From Verticiella sediminum (GTDB taxonomy: Bacteria > Pseudomonadota > Gammaproteobacteria > Burkholderiales > Burkholderiaceae_B): a stretch of DNA of 64,000 nt. Below the pieces are notes generated by a model, which worked only from the letters and a program-made list of their open reading frames with translations, was not told the DNA's origin and did no database searches. How positions within the stretch are numbered: the first letter of the stretch is position 1; the number at the start of each line of letters is the position of its first letter. Position numbers and translations under genes: made by a program. Below, piece after piece: positions 41,354-50,189 of this stretch. The stretch lies in contig NZ_VLTJ01000007.1 in the NCBI RefSeq assembly GCF_007558815.1, forward strand, positions 248,001 through 312,000, written 5' to 3'.

Positions 41354-42397
41354 TCAGCCCTTGAAGACTTTGTCCCACCAATCCTTGAGCTGGGCGTCGT
41401 TCTTGGACAGGTATGCGTCGTCCTGCATCATGAATTGCGCCTGCTGCTCGGGGGTGTAGACGATCTGCTTGGCCAGCTCCGGCGGCAGCGCAACACCCTC
41501 GACCGCCGGCGTGCCGCCCAGGTCGTGCGCGAACCCGATCTGCGCGGAGTCCTCGAGCTGGGCATTGAGGAACTCGTAGGCGCCATCCTTGTTGCGCGCG
41601 TTGCGCGGCAGCGCGAAGCCGGTGAGGTAGACCACGGAGCCTTCTTTCGGCACCGCGATATCGATGGGCACGCCGGCGTTCTGCCACAGCACCCCGCGGG
41701 CATGCCACATGATGCAGATCCAGCATTCGCCGGTCTGCAGTGCCTGCGCCATGGCCTCGTTCGTGGGGTAGATGCGCACGCCCTGCTTCTTCAGTTCCAG
41801 CAGTTTTTCCTTGCCCGGCTCGTAGTTCGTGAGCGAACCGCCGAAGGCCATGGCCGCCGACTCGATGGTGGTCAAGTACTGGATGTCGATCACGCCGACG
41901 CGACCCGCGTACTCCGGGTTCCAGAGGTCGGCGTACGAGGTGGGCGCAGTGGTGACGAACTTCGGGTTGTAGAGGACCACCCGCGTGGTGTAGTACTGCG
42001 GCACCAGGTAATCCGAGCACAGCGCGGCGGGAATCTTTTCGGCCAGCGGCACGCGGCTGTAGTCGATTTTCTCGATGGCGTCGTTCTCGAACATGTCGTA
42101 GCTGCCGGATGCGGTCAGCGCGGCGACGTCCATCGAGCCGCGCGGCAGACGGCGCTCGGCCAGGAGCTTCACTTTTCGCGGCGATTCGGCGGCGCTGTCG
42201 AAACTGACCTTGTAGCCCTTGGGGTCGACCAGCGGGGTGGCGATGTACTTCTGCAGGGCGGCCTGGTAGTCGCCGCCCCAGGTGCCGACGACCACCGGGC
42301 CGCCGGCCGCGTGGGCGCGCGGCATGCCAAGCATGGACATGGCGCCGGCGGCGCCCATCAGGGTGGTGAAATCGCGTCGAGTCATCTTCACTGTCAT
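41354..42397 (-). CDS. ABC transporter substrate-binding protein, PotD/PotF type
   Basis: A 347-residue periplasmic binding protein of the spermidine/putrescine-opine family. The N-terminus MTVKMTRRDFTTLMGAAGAM is a twin-arginine-like signal, cleaved near residue 30 (AHA). The mature protein begins GPVVVGTWGGDYQAAL, then has YYTTRVVLYNPKFVTTAPTS and SYADLWNPEYAGRVGVID, as in PotD-like receptors. GGAG precedes the start. Typical ligands are polyamines, opines or amino-acid derivatives; the ligand cannot be named. Confidence 0.9.
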   Translation of the reverse strand: MTVKMTRRDFTTLMGAAGAMSMLGMPRAHAAGGPVVVGTWGGDYQAALQKYIATPLVDPKGYKVSFDSAAESPRKVKLLAERRLPRGSMDVAALTASGSYDMFENDAIEKIDYSRVPLAEKIPAALCSDYLVPQYYTTRVVLYNPKFVTTAPTSYADLWNPEYAGRVGVIDIQYLTTIESAAMAFGGSLTNYEPGKEKLLELKKQGVRIYPTNEAMAQALQTGECWICIMWHARGVLWQNAGVPIDIAVPKEGSVVYLTGFALPRNARNKDGAYEFLNAQLEDSAQIGFAHDLGGTPAVEGVALPPELAKQIVYTPEQQAQFMMQDDAYLSKNDAQLKDWWDKVFKG

Positions 42398-42431
42398 GGC
42401 TTACTCCGGGAGGGGAAACGAGGGGACATCG

Positions 42432-43484
42432 TCAATCGGCAAGCGCGAACACCGCGTCTTGCGCAATGGAGCAGGTAATGCTCTGGCCGGCTTGAACGCG
42501 GTGGCCGGCCGCCCCGCCCGCCGCGTTCTGGACGCGGGCGGTGAGCACGAGTCCGGGCGCGATGCCCAGGACGATTTCGGAGTGCGCGCCGAGATACACG
42601 ACTTCGAGCACCTCGGCGTGCAGCGCATGCGCGGGCTGCGCGCCCGCGTCCAGTGCGATGGCCTCGGGGCGCACCACCACGCGCCGCGTGCCCGCGGGCA
42701 GGTGCACGCCGGGCAGGCGCACGCCGTCACCCGCGACGAAACAGCCTTCGCGGACCTCGCCCCGCAGGAAGTTCACCGAGCCGATGAACGAGGCGACGAA
42801 GTCGTTGGCCGGGCGCTGGTAGATCTCCTGGCTGGAGCCCACCTGCTGCACCACGCCGGACTGCATCACCACCAGGCGATCGGCCACGCTCATGGCTTCT
42901 TCCTGGTCGTGCGTGACCATCACGGTGGTGATGCCCATGTCGCGCTGAAGGTGGCGGATCTGCTGGCGCACCTCCAGCCGCAGCTTGGCGTCCAGGTTCG
43001 ACAGCGGCTCGTCGAGCAGCAGCACGTCGGGCCGGAACGACAAGGCGCGCGCGATCGCCACGCGCTGCTGCTGGCCGCCCGAGAGTTCGCGCGGCAGGCG
43101 CTGCGCCAGATGGCCCATCTGCACCAGTTCGAGCGACTCCTTCACCTTGCTGTCGATCTGCGCGGCGGCCACCTTGCGCCGGCGCAGCGGGAAGGCCACG
43201 TTCTCGTACACGCTCAGGTGCGGAAACAACGCATAGTTCTGGAACACCACGCCCAGGTTGCGCTGGTACGGCGGCATGCGCGTGACGTCGCGTCCGCCCA
43301 CCACCACGCTGCCGGACGTGGCTTCGATGAAGCCGGCGATCATTTTCAGCGTGGTGGTCTTGCCACAGCCCGACGGCCCGAGCAGCACGAGGAATTCGCC
43401 TTGCGCCACGTCCAGCGACAGGTCGCCCACGGCGGTGAAGGCGCCGTAGGTCTTGACGAGGTTCTGCAGTTGTACGGTGGCCAT
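42432..43484 (-). CDS. ABC transporter ATP-binding protein, PotA type with TOBE domain
   Basis: A 350-residue ABC ATPase. Walker A is GPSGCGKTT, the Q-loop is in VFQNYALFPHLSVYEN, the signature is LSGGQQQRVAIARAL, Walker B is VLLLDEPLSNLD and the switch histidine is in MVTHDQEEAM. A C-terminal TOBE domain (about residues 260-350) is present. The start at 43484 is only 2 bases after the upstream permease stop. Belongs to the polyamine/opine-type importer. Confidence 0.94.
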   Translation of the reverse strand: MATVQLQNLVKTYGAFTAVGDLSLDVAQGEFLVLLGPSGCGKTTTLKMIAGFIEATSGSVVVGGRDVTRMPPYQRNLGVVFQNYALFPHLSVYENVAFPLRRRKVAAAQIDSKVKESLELVQMGHLAQRLPRELSGGQQQRVAIARALSFRPDVLLLDEPLSNLDAKLRLEVRQQIRHLQRDMGITTVMVTHDQEEAMSVADRLVVMQSGVVQQVGSSQEIYQRPANDFVASFIGSVNFLRGEVREGCFVAGDGVRLPGVHLPAGTRRVVVRPEAIALDAGAQPAHALHAEVLEVVYLGAHSEIVLGIAPGLVLTARVQNAAGGAAGHRVQAGQSITCSIAQDAVFALAD

Positions 43485-43486
43485 GG

Positions 43487-44311
43487 TCAGACGACTCGGG
43501 TGAGGGGAACGAAACGGTCGGTGACCAAGAGCGCCACCGCGATGACCAGCGTCTGCACGACCGAGACGGCGGCGATCATCGGATCGATCTTCCATTCCAG
43601 GTACTGCAGGATCGCGATCGGCAGCGTGGTCTGGCCCGGCGAGACGAGAAACAGGGAGACCTCCAGGTTGCCGAAGCTCACGACGAAGCTGAACAGGGTG
43701 GCGGCGACGAGGCCGGGCCAGATCACGGGCAGGGTCACCTTGAGCATGGCCACCAGCGGCGAGGCGCCCAGGCTTTGCGCGGCGTGCTCGATCGACATGT
43801 CGAAGCCCACGAGGTTGGCCGTGATCAGCCGGATGCACCAGGGAATGGTGAGCAGCACGTGGCCCGCCACCAGCCCGCTGCGATCGCCCACCAGGGGCAA
43901 GCCGGTGGCGATCTCGGTGGCGATGAAGCTCACGTACAGCGCCGCACCCAGGACGATGGCGGGCACGGTGAGCGGCGCGGTGAGCAGGTGCAGGATCAGC
44001 TCGCGGCCGGGGAAACGGCCGCGCACGATCGCGACGGATGCGGGTATCGAGACGGCCAGCCCGATCAGCGTGGCGAGCAGCGCCACGACCAGGCTGTTGA
44101 CGAAGCCGCTCAGGAACGCGGGCTGGCCGCCCAGCGCGGCATACCAGTCCAACGTATAGCCCGCGGGCGGCAGCGCCAGAATGCTGTTGGAAAAAAAGCT
44201 GAGCCAGATCACCAGCAGCAGCGGGAACAGCATCACGCCGAAGCCGAGCAGCACCAGCAGGCCGCAGGCGGCGCGCTGCAGGCGGGCCTGCCACGATGTC
44301 TCGATGACCAT
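43487..44311 (-). CDS. ABC transporter permease, PotC type
   Basis: A 274-residue inner-membrane permease with six hydrophobic segments and the coupling motif SIEHAAQSLGASPLVAMLKV. GAGGA lies 9 bases before the start at 44311 (MVIETSWQARLQ). It lies between the dipeptidase-like gene (26-base gap) and the ATPase, all on one strand. Confidence 0.9.
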   Translation of the reverse strand: MVIETSWQARLQRAACGLLVLLGFGVMLFPLLLVIWLSFFSNSILALPPAGYTLDWYAALGGQPAFLSGFVNSLVVALLATLIGLAVSIPASVAIVRGRFPGRELILHLLTAPLTVPAIVLGAALYVSFIATEIATGLPLVGDRSGLVAGHVLLTIPWCIRLITANLVGFDMSIEHAAQSLGASPLVAMLKVTLPVIWPGLVAATLFSFVVSFGNLEVSLFLVSPGQTTLPIAILQYLEWKIDPMIAAVSVVQTLVIAVALLVTDRFVPLTRVV

Positions 44312-44337
44312 GTGCGAATCCTCGGGGGCGGGGCCCC

Positions 44338-45321
44338 TCAGGCCCAGACGTCGTTCAGCAGGCGCAGCCAGTTCTGGCCCAGCACGCGTTCGATGCGACC
44401 GTGCGTCCAGCCTTTGCGCTGCATCGCAGGCATGAGGTTGGGGAAATCCTCGATGCGCTCGATGCCCTTGGGGAAGACCAGTTCGCCGAACGTGGTCAGG
44501 CGGCGCCCGTTGCCCTTGTCGTGCATCACCCATTCCTGGAACGACCAGGGCTGGCCCTGCGACATGTCGGTACCGATGCCGACGTGTTCCTCGCCCACCA
44601 GGTTGATCATGTAGTCGATGACGTCGACGAAGTCGTCGATGGTGGACGCCGTGCCCTTGGGCAGGAACGGCGGGAAGATGGTGCAGCCGATATAGCCGCC
44701 GCGATCGGCGACCTTCTTCAACGCGGCGTCGCTCTTGTTGCGCGGATGCGCCTTGAGCGAAGCCGGGCAGCAATGGGTATAGGCCACCGGTTTGGTGGAC
44801 CATTCGCACGCCTGGTTCGCGCCGCGTTCGGCCACGTGGGACAGATCGATGAGGATGCCCTGCCGGTTCAGTTCGCCCACCACGTCGCGGCCGAAGTCGG
44901 TCAGACCGCTGTCCTGGCTTTCGTAGCAGCCCGAGCCCACCAGGTTCTGCGTGTTGTATGTGAGCTGGATCACGCGGATGCCGAGTTCGGCGTACAGCTC
45001 GATGAAGTCGAGGTTGTCGTCGATGCCCGAGGTGTTCTGCCAGCCCAGGATGATGCCCAGCTTTTTCTCGCGCTTGGCGCGGTGGATGTCGTCCACGCTG
45101 CGCACGTGCAGCACGATGTCGGCGTTCTCGCGAAAGACGCGCTTCCAGCGCGCGACGTTCTCCATCGTCTCGGTGAAATTCTCCCAGACGCTGCACGTGC
45201 AGTTGGCCACCGTGATGCCAGCTTGGTGCATGGCCTCCAGGATGGTGCGTTCGAAATTGCAGATCAACAGCGAGTCGACCACGATGAGGTCGTCGTACTT
45301 GAGAGTGGAGGTCTGGGTCAT
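44338..45321 (-). CDS. M19 membrane-dipeptidase-like protein lacking canonical metal ligands
   Basis: A 327-residue protein with the overall renal-dipeptidase (M19) fold pattern. In catalytic members the metals are held by an N-terminal H-x-D, a glutamate, and two histidines. Here the N-terminal motif reads VVDSLLICNF instead of DGHND, and the glutamate position reads LGWQNTS; the two histidines remain (IDLSHVAERG and VAYTHCCPASL), as does GIGTDMSQG. It is therefore likely to be a divergent subfamily, perhaps with one metal or a different reaction. No signal peptide is seen. I chose 45321 (MTQTSTLKYDD); an upstream ATG at 45378 overlaps the operator. It heads the ABC operon. Confidence 0.8.
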   Translation of the reverse strand: MTQTSTLKYDDLIVVDSLLICNFERTILEAMHQAGITVANCTCSVWENFTETMENVARWKRVFRENADIVLHVRSVDDIHRAKREKKLGIILGWQNTSGIDDNLDFIELYAELGIRVIQLTYNTQNLVGSGCYESQDSGLTDFGRDVVGELNRQGILIDLSHVAERGANQACEWSTKPVAYTHCCPASLKAHPRNKSDAALKKVADRGGYIGCTIFPPFLPKGTASTIDDFVDVIDYMINLVGEEHVGIGTDMSQGQPWSFQEWVMHDKGNGRRLTTFGELVFPKGIERIEDFPNLMPAMQRKGWTHGRIERVLGQNWLRLLNDVWA

Positions 45322-45384
45322 GGCGGGGTTCTGTCTTGGTGCATGCTGGGGTCTGGGAAAACGTCCAACCGAATTCATGCAAAA

Positions 45385-45418
45385 TGTATGCCATACATTT
45401 ATTTTCGTATGTCATACA
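45385..45418. promoter_or_regulatory. Twin operator TGTATGnCATACA between dipeptidase-like and MocR genes
   Basis: TGTATGCCATACA (45385-45397, perfect and extendable to 15 bp) and CGTATGTCATACA (45406-45418) have centres 21 bases apart, two helical turns. They sit in the middle of the 152-base divergent spacer and most likely bind the adjacent MocR/GntR-type regulator. Confidence 0.65.
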
Positions 45419-45473
45419 ATCGATACGATGCTCGGACGCGCGCGGCGCGGCCACTTGAACCAGGAACAGAACC

Positions 45474-46910
45474 GTGGCGAGAAGCAGTGAGACAGCCCAA
45501 GCGCAGCATGGCGCTACCTTGGACAACGTGAAGCGGGCGCTGGCCGCGGATGACGACGAACGGCCGGTGTACGTGCGCATTGCGGTGGCGCTGTCCAACG
45601 AGATCGCCGCCGGCGGGCTCAAGGCCAGCGAGCGGCTGCCATCGCAGCGCCGTCTGGCCGATGCGCTGGGGGTGAACCTCACCACCGTGACCAAGTCGTT
45701 CAAGTACCTGAAGGACCGCGGCGTGGTATCGGCGCATGTGGGCCGGGGCACTGCCGTGCGGGGGCGCGGCCTGGACCACATCGCGCCCACCTACGAGCGC
45801 CTGCAGGCGCTGCCGCGGGTGGATCTGTCCGTGCTCAAGCAGCACAGCGCCGCCTTCGACGCGGCGGCGGCCGCGGCGCTGCGCGAGATCGCCGCCGAAA
45901 CGGCCAGCGTGGCCGACCTGTGCGAATACCATCCGGCCGCCGGGCCGCCCGCGGCGCGCGAGATGGCGGTGCGCTGGCTGCGCGACACGCGCATCGAAGC
46001 GGCCGCCGAGGATGTCGCCATCACCGCCGGCGCCCAGCATGGCCTGCTGCTGGTGCTGGCCGCGGTGATGAAGCCCGGCGACCTGGTGCTGGTGCCGGCG
46101 CTGACCTACCAGGGCGTGAAGACGGCCGCCCAGATGCTGGGCCTGGGGCTGATTCCCGTGGCGGTCGACGAAGGCGGCATCCTGCCGGACGCACTGGCGC
46201 GCCACGCCGGCAACCCGCGCGTCAAGGCCATCTACCTGACGCCCACGCTGGACAACCCGACGTCGATCACCCTGTCGCTCGAGCGGCGCCGGGCCATCGC
46301 CGACGTGGCCGCCCGGCATGCTCTCGTCGTCGTCGAGGACGAAGTGTTTCGCCCGCTCGCGCGCGAGTTCCTGCCCAGCATCCGGGAGCTGTATCCGCAG
46401 GGCACTTTCCACCTGAGTTCGGTGGCCAAGGTGATGGCTCCGGGCCTGCGCTGCGGCTTCGTGGTATCGCCCGCCGCCTACGCGGGCGCGGTGCTGCGCG
46501 CACTGCGCGGCAGCATGTGGATGGCCGCGCCCCTGACGGTGACGCTGGTGGCGCGCCTGATCGCGGCCGGCAGCCACACGGCGGTCATCGACGAGTTGCG
46601 CGAGCGGCTGCTGCGCCGGCACGATTCGGCCGCCGCGCATCTGGGCCGCGCGCTGCGGCCGGGCGGGCCCGAAGGCAACTGCCTGTGGATCGACCTGCCG
46701 GGCGCACTGCCCGCCAGCGAGTTCACCGATTTCCTGCGCGGCGAGGGCATCGGCGTGGCGCCCTCGACGATGTTCTCGACGGGGCCGTCGATGCACAACG
46801 GCATCCGCCTCTACAAGGGATCGGTGGCCAGCGATGCCGACTGGAACGAGGCCGTGCGCACCATCGCCCAATGCATCGAGCGTCCGCCGCGCGCGGGCGA
46901 GCGCGTCTAG
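45474..46910 (+). CDS. MocR-type regulator (GntR winged helix fused to PLP aminotransferase domain)
   Basis: A 478-residue regulator. The winged helix-turn-helix lies around residues 30-100 (LPSQRRLADALGVNLTTVTKSF; GVVSAHVGRGTAV). The rest is a fold-type I aminotransferase-like domain with AGAQHGLLLVLAAV, DNPTSITLSLERR and the pyridoxal-phosphate lysine K319 in LSSVAKVMAPGLRCGF. MocR proteins sense amino-acid or amine compounds through PLP. The start is GTG at 45474 after CCAGGAA. It is divergent from the dipeptidase-ABC unit and upstream of the DadA-like gene, so it probably controls both in response to an amino compound. Confidence 0.92.
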   Translation: MARSSETAQAQHGATLDNVKRALAADDDERPVYVRIAVALSNEIAAGGLKASERLPSQRRLADALGVNLTTVTKSFKYLKDRGVVSAHVGRGTAVRGRGLDHIAPTYERLQALPRVDLSVLKQHSAAFDAAAAAALREIAAETASVADLCEYHPAAGPPAAREMAVRWLRDTRIEAAAEDVAITAGAQHGLLLVLAAVMKPGDLVLVPALTYQGVKTAAQMLGLGLIPVAVDEGGILPDALARHAGNPRVKAIYLTPTLDNPTSITLSLERRRAIADVAARHALVVVEDEVFRPLAREFLPSIRELYPQGTFHLSSVAKVMAPGLRCGFVVSPAAYAGAVLRALRGSMWMAAPLTVTLVARLIAAGSHTAVIDELRERLLRRHDSAAAHLGRALRPGGPEGNCLWIDLPGALPASEFTDFLRGEGIGVAPSTMFSTGPSMHNGIRLYKGSVASDADWNEAVRTIAQCIERPPRAGERV

Positions 46911-46975
46911 GGCGTGTCGGCATGCATCGGCGCCGCTGCACGCCGAGAACGCCAACTTCAACCCGGTATCCCGCC

Positions 46976-48277
46976 ATGACGTTTCACGAGTCCCTGCCGC
47001 CCTTGCCTCTTCACCCCCCGGGTCCGCCGCGCCGCGTCGCCATCGTCGGCGCGGGCGTGGTCGGCCTGTCGTGCGCCTTGTGGCTGCAGCGCTGCGGGCA
47101 CACCGTCACGCTCGTCGACCGCGAACCGCCCGCCGCCGGCGCCGCCTACACCGGCGCGGCCAGCTTCGGCAACGCCTGCACCATGGCCTTCGGCGCGTGC
47201 ATCCCGGTGGCCTCGCCCGGCGTGCTCGCCAGGGTGCCCGCGATGCTGCTGGAGCGCCGCAGCCCGCTCGCGATCTTCTGGCGCGATCTGCCGCGCCTGC
47301 TGCCGTGGCTGGCCGAGTTCGTGCGGGCGAGCACCCCGGCGCAGGTCGAGCGCATCACCGCGGTGCTGGGCGGCCTGCTGCGGCTGGCCGAGGCCGGCCA
47401 TGCCCCTCTGATCGAAGCCAGCCGCGCGGATGCGCTGATCCGGCGCGCCGGCTGCCTGTACCTGTACAAGACGCCGCGCAGCTTCGCGGCGGCCCAGCGC
47501 GAGATCGCCCTGCGCGCACGCGAGCGCGTGGGCATGGAGATCCTGGACGCCGAGGCCGTACGCGCCGCCGAACCCGCCCTCGCGCCCCTCTATCACAAGG
47601 CCGTCCGGTTTACCGATACCTACTTCGTCGACGATCCGCGCGCCTATGCGCTGGCCCTGGCCGAGACGGTCCGCCGTCAGGGCGGCACCTTCGTGCGAGG
47701 CGAGGCGGCGGGCATCGCCGGCACGCCCGAGCACGTCGACGTGCATCTCGGCACGCGGGTGCTGCAGGCCGAGCGCGTCGTACTTGCCGCGGGGGCATGG
47801 TCGGGTAGGCTGGCCGCCAGCGTGGGCGACCGCCTGAGGCTCGATACCGAGCGCGGCTATCACGTGATGTTTCCCGATGGCGCCGGCCTGCTCGGTGCGC
47901 CCTGCTGCTATCCCGAGCACGGGTTCTACATGACGCCTCTTCGCAGCGGCCTGCGCGCGGCCGGCACCGTGGAACTCGGTGGGCTTGGCCGCCCTCCCCG
48001 GCCGGTGCGCACCGACACCATCGCCGCGGTGGCGCGCACACTCGTCCCCGGCCTGTCGCGCGCGGGCAGCGACTGGCTCGGTTTCCGCCCGTCGATGCCG
48101 GACTCGCTGCCGGCCATCGGTCCCTCGCCCGCCGACGCCCGGGTCATCCATGCCGTGGGCCACGGCCACATCGGCCTGACCCTGGCCGGGATCACCGGCC
48201 GCATCGTGTGCGACCTGATCGACGGGCGGGCGCCGCCCCTGGATATCACGCCCCTGCGGCCGACGCGCTTCGCATGA
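46976..48277 (+). CDS. FAD-dependent oxidoreductase, D-amino-acid dehydrogenase (DadA)-like
   Basis: A 433-residue DAO-family flavoprotein. The FAD motif is near residues 20-33 (RRVAIVGAGVVGLSCALW), DRE follows the second strand, and the C-terminal block GFRPSMPDSLPAIGPSP with GHGHIGLTLAGITGRIV is typical of DadA. Such enzymes oxidise D-amino acids or other amines to oxo acids plus ammonia and reduce a quinone. It is 65 bases after the MocR gene on the same strand. With the adjacent importer this suggests use of an amino compound as carbon or nitrogen source. Substrate unknown. Confidence 0.88.
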   Translation: MTFHESLPPLPLHPPGPPRRVAIVGAGVVGLSCALWLQRCGHTVTLVDREPPAAGAAYTGAASFGNACTMAFGACIPVASPGVLARVPAMLLERRSPLAIFWRDLPRLLPWLAEFVRASTPAQVERITAVLGGLLRLAEAGHAPLIEASRADALIRRAGCLYLYKTPRSFAAAQREIALRARERVGMEILDAEAVRAAEPALAPLYHKAVRFTDTYFVDDPRAYALALAETVRRQGGTFVRGEAAGIAGTPEHVDVHLGTRVLQAERVVLAAGAWSGRLAASVGDRLRLDTERGYHVMFPDGAGLLGAPCCYPEHGFYMTPLRSGLRAAGTVELGGLGRPPRPVRTDTIAAVARTLVPGLSRAGSDWLGFRPSMPDSLPAIGPSPADARVIHAVGHGHIGLTLAGITGRIVCDLIDGRAPPLDITPLRPTRFA

Positions 48278-48355
48278 AGACACGTCCGTATCCGGCGCTC
48301 GACGTTCGTTGACGCATGCCTTCGCAAGCGGCCGCAGCCCTCCCGCACCAGGACC

Positions 48356-49138
48356 TCACGCCGGCGCGGCCGGCCCGGGAACGCTGGCGGCCAGATCGCG
48401 CAGCGCCTGCACCATCGCCAACGCCACCGCGTCGTCCTGCGCCGGGTCGCCCGGCTTGCGCGGGCCGGACGGCTGGACCGGATAGACGATGCTGACCGTA
48501 TAGTGGCCGCCGTCGGAGCCGGCGACCGGCATCGCGATCGCGCGGTGCCGCCCTTCGTTGTAGAGCAGCGTGCAATAGCCGTGCTCGCGATAGTGGCGCA
48601 GTGCGCCGTCGATGAGCGCGCGCGCGCCCGCCGGCCATTCCACCGACGCTGCACGCAGGCGCGCGATCTCGGCCGTGCGCCGCCCCGGCGGCAGGCCGGC
48701 CAGCCAGGCATGGCCGACCGAACTGCTGAGGATCGGTATGCGCATCCCGCGCCCGATCTGGCGGCCGGGGCGGCTGTCGTCGCGGTTCACGCCGTCCAGA
48801 TAGACGATGTCGCCATCGTGCGCGGTACCGAAACTGGCCATCGCGCGGGTCTGGCCGGCGATCCGGCGCAGCGCCGGCGAGACGGCCGGCAGCAGCGGAT
48901 TCTCGAGAATCCATGCGCGCGCGAGGCCCAGGATCGGCACCCCGAGCCGGTAGCCGCCCAGAGCGGCATCGAAGGCCACGTAGCCCTGTTCGCGTAGTGT
49001 GCGCAGCAGGCGCGTGACGGTTGCCTTGGGCAGCCCCGTGCGCTCGACCAGATCGCGGTGCGACAGCGTACCCAGGCCGGGCCGGAAACAGGCGAGCAGC
49101 GCAAGCCCCCGTTCGAGCGATCGGTTCACCAGTGCCAT
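48356..49138 (-). CDS. IclR-family transcriptional regulator
   Basis: A 260-residue IclR-type regulator. Residues about 1-65 are the winged helix-turn-helix (GTLSHRDLVERTGLPKATVTRL) and the rest a GAF-like effector domain (IVYLDGVNRDDSR; SSSVGHAWLAGLPP; GRHRAIAMPVAGSDGG). The start at 49138 (MALVNRSLERGLALL) follows GGAGACGAG. It is divergent from the enoyl-CoA hydratase operon, which it most likely controls; the effector would be an acid or its CoA ester. Confidence 0.92.
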   Translation of the reverse strand: MALVNRSLERGLALLACFRPGLGTLSHRDLVERTGLPKATVTRLLRTLREQGYVAFDAALGGYRLGVPILGLARAWILENPLLPAVSPALRRIAGQTRAMASFGTAHDGDIVYLDGVNRDDSRPGRQIGRGMRIPILSSSVGHAWLAGLPPGRRTAEIARLRAASVEWPAGARALIDGALRHYREHGYCTLLYNEGRHRAIAMPVAGSDGGHYTVSIVYPVQPSGPRKPGDPAQDDAVALAMVQALRDLAASVPGPAAPA

Positions 49139-49249
49139 CTCGTCTCCGCCCCGGGTTGCGTGCCCTTGTGCGCCATGCGGGACGTCGCCGTTCCGCGGCC
49201 GGACATTCGAGCCGACGATAGCATGTTCCACCCAGAGAAACTGCCGTCT

Positions 49250-49277
49250 TTGCGCCCGGTATCGCGCTCGCTAAGCT
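49250..49277 (+). promoter_or_regulatory. Candidate promoter of the CoA-degradation operon
   Basis: TTGCGC (49250-49255) and TAAGCT (49272-49277) are separated by 16 bases and end 29 bases before the enoyl-CoA hydratase start. It is a moderate sigma-70 match in the divergent spacer with the IclR gene. No clear IclR palindrome was found. Confidence 0.35.
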
Positions 49278-49306
49278 GTGTCGACCCATTCCGCAGGAGA
49301 CACACG

Positions 49307-50164
49307 ATGCCCGATTCCGATGTCGAGACGATCGTCTACGAACAGCCCGAGGCCGGGATCGCCCGCATCGTCATGAACCGCCCGGCAGTGCGCAATGCGC
49401 AGAATCTGCAAATGACCTACGAGCTGACGGCGGCGATGGATCGCGCGGTGGCTGACGACACCATCCAGGTGCTGATCCTGGCCGGCGCCGATCCGCATTT
49501 CTCCGCCGGCCACGATCTGCGCGCGCAGGGGCAGCCGCAACTCGGCCGCGACCTGCCGGTGCTTTCGACCTGGGGCGGTTTCGCCTTGCCGGGCGCCGAG
49601 GGCGGCTTCGCGCGCGAGCAGGAAATCTACCTGCAGATGACGCGCCGTTGGCGCAACCTGAGCAAGCCGACGATCGCACAAGTGCAGGGCAAATGCATTG
49701 CCGGCGGCCTGATGCTCGCCTGGGCCTGCGACCTGATCTGCGCGAGCGACGACGCCGAGTTCAGCGATCCGGCGGTCGCGCTGGGCAACCTTGGCGTCGA
49801 ATGGTTCGCGCATCCGTGGGAACTCGGCATTCGCAAGGCCAAGGAAATGCTGTTCACCGGCGACACCTGGAGCGCCCGCGACGCCGAACGCTTCGGCATG
49901 GTGAACCGCGTGTTCGCGCGCGATGCGCTGGCCGAAGGCGTGCTCGCGATCGCCCGGCGCATTGCCGGCAAGCCGAGCTTCGCGCTGAAGATGGCCAAGG
50001 AGGCGGTCAACCGCTCGGCCGATGCGATGGGGCAGCAGGTCGCGATCGACCAGAGCTTCGGGCTGCACCAGCTCTGCCATGCGCACAATCTGCTGCGTTT
50101 CGGCCAGCGCGTCGACCCTTGCGGCCTGCCGGCGACGCTGCAGAACCGTCCGGCGCGCGACTGA
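49307..50164 (+). CDS. Enoyl-CoA hydratase/isomerase family protein
   Basis: A 285-residue crotonase-fold protein. The oxyanion-hole blocks are LAGADPHFSAGHDLR and VQGKCIAGGLMLAWACDLI; the second region contains DPAVALGNLGVEWFAHPWELG in place of the usual glutamate-bearing segment, so hydratase activity is not certain and isomerase or hydrolase chemistry is possible. The start at 49307 follows CAGGAG. First gene of a five-gene unit with two acyl-CoA dehydrogenases, an acyl-CoA synthetase and a Bug receptor. Confidence 0.87.
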   Translation: MPDSDVETIVYEQPEAGIARIVMNRPAVRNAQNLQMTYELTAAMDRAVADDTIQVLILAGADPHFSAGHDLRAQGQPQLGRDLPVLSTWGGFALPGAEGGFAREQEIYLQMTRRWRNLSKPTIAQVQGKCIAGGLMLAWACDLICASDDAEFSDPAVALGNLGVEWFAHPWELGIRKAKEMLFTGDTWSARDAERFGMVNRVFARDALAEGVLAIARRIAGKPSFALKMAKEAVNRSADAMGQQVAIDQSFGLHQLCHAHNLLRFGQRVDPCGLPATLQNRPARD

Positions 50165-50189
50165 ACCCGATCGTATCGCCGGAACGCCA

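Noticed and set aside
45377-45394. Sigma-54-like match TGGCATACATTTTGCAT before the dipeptidase-like gene
   Set aside because: Spacing fits, but the -24 half lies inside a perfect TGTATGCCATACA operator, which explains the sequence better; left as a low-probability alternative.
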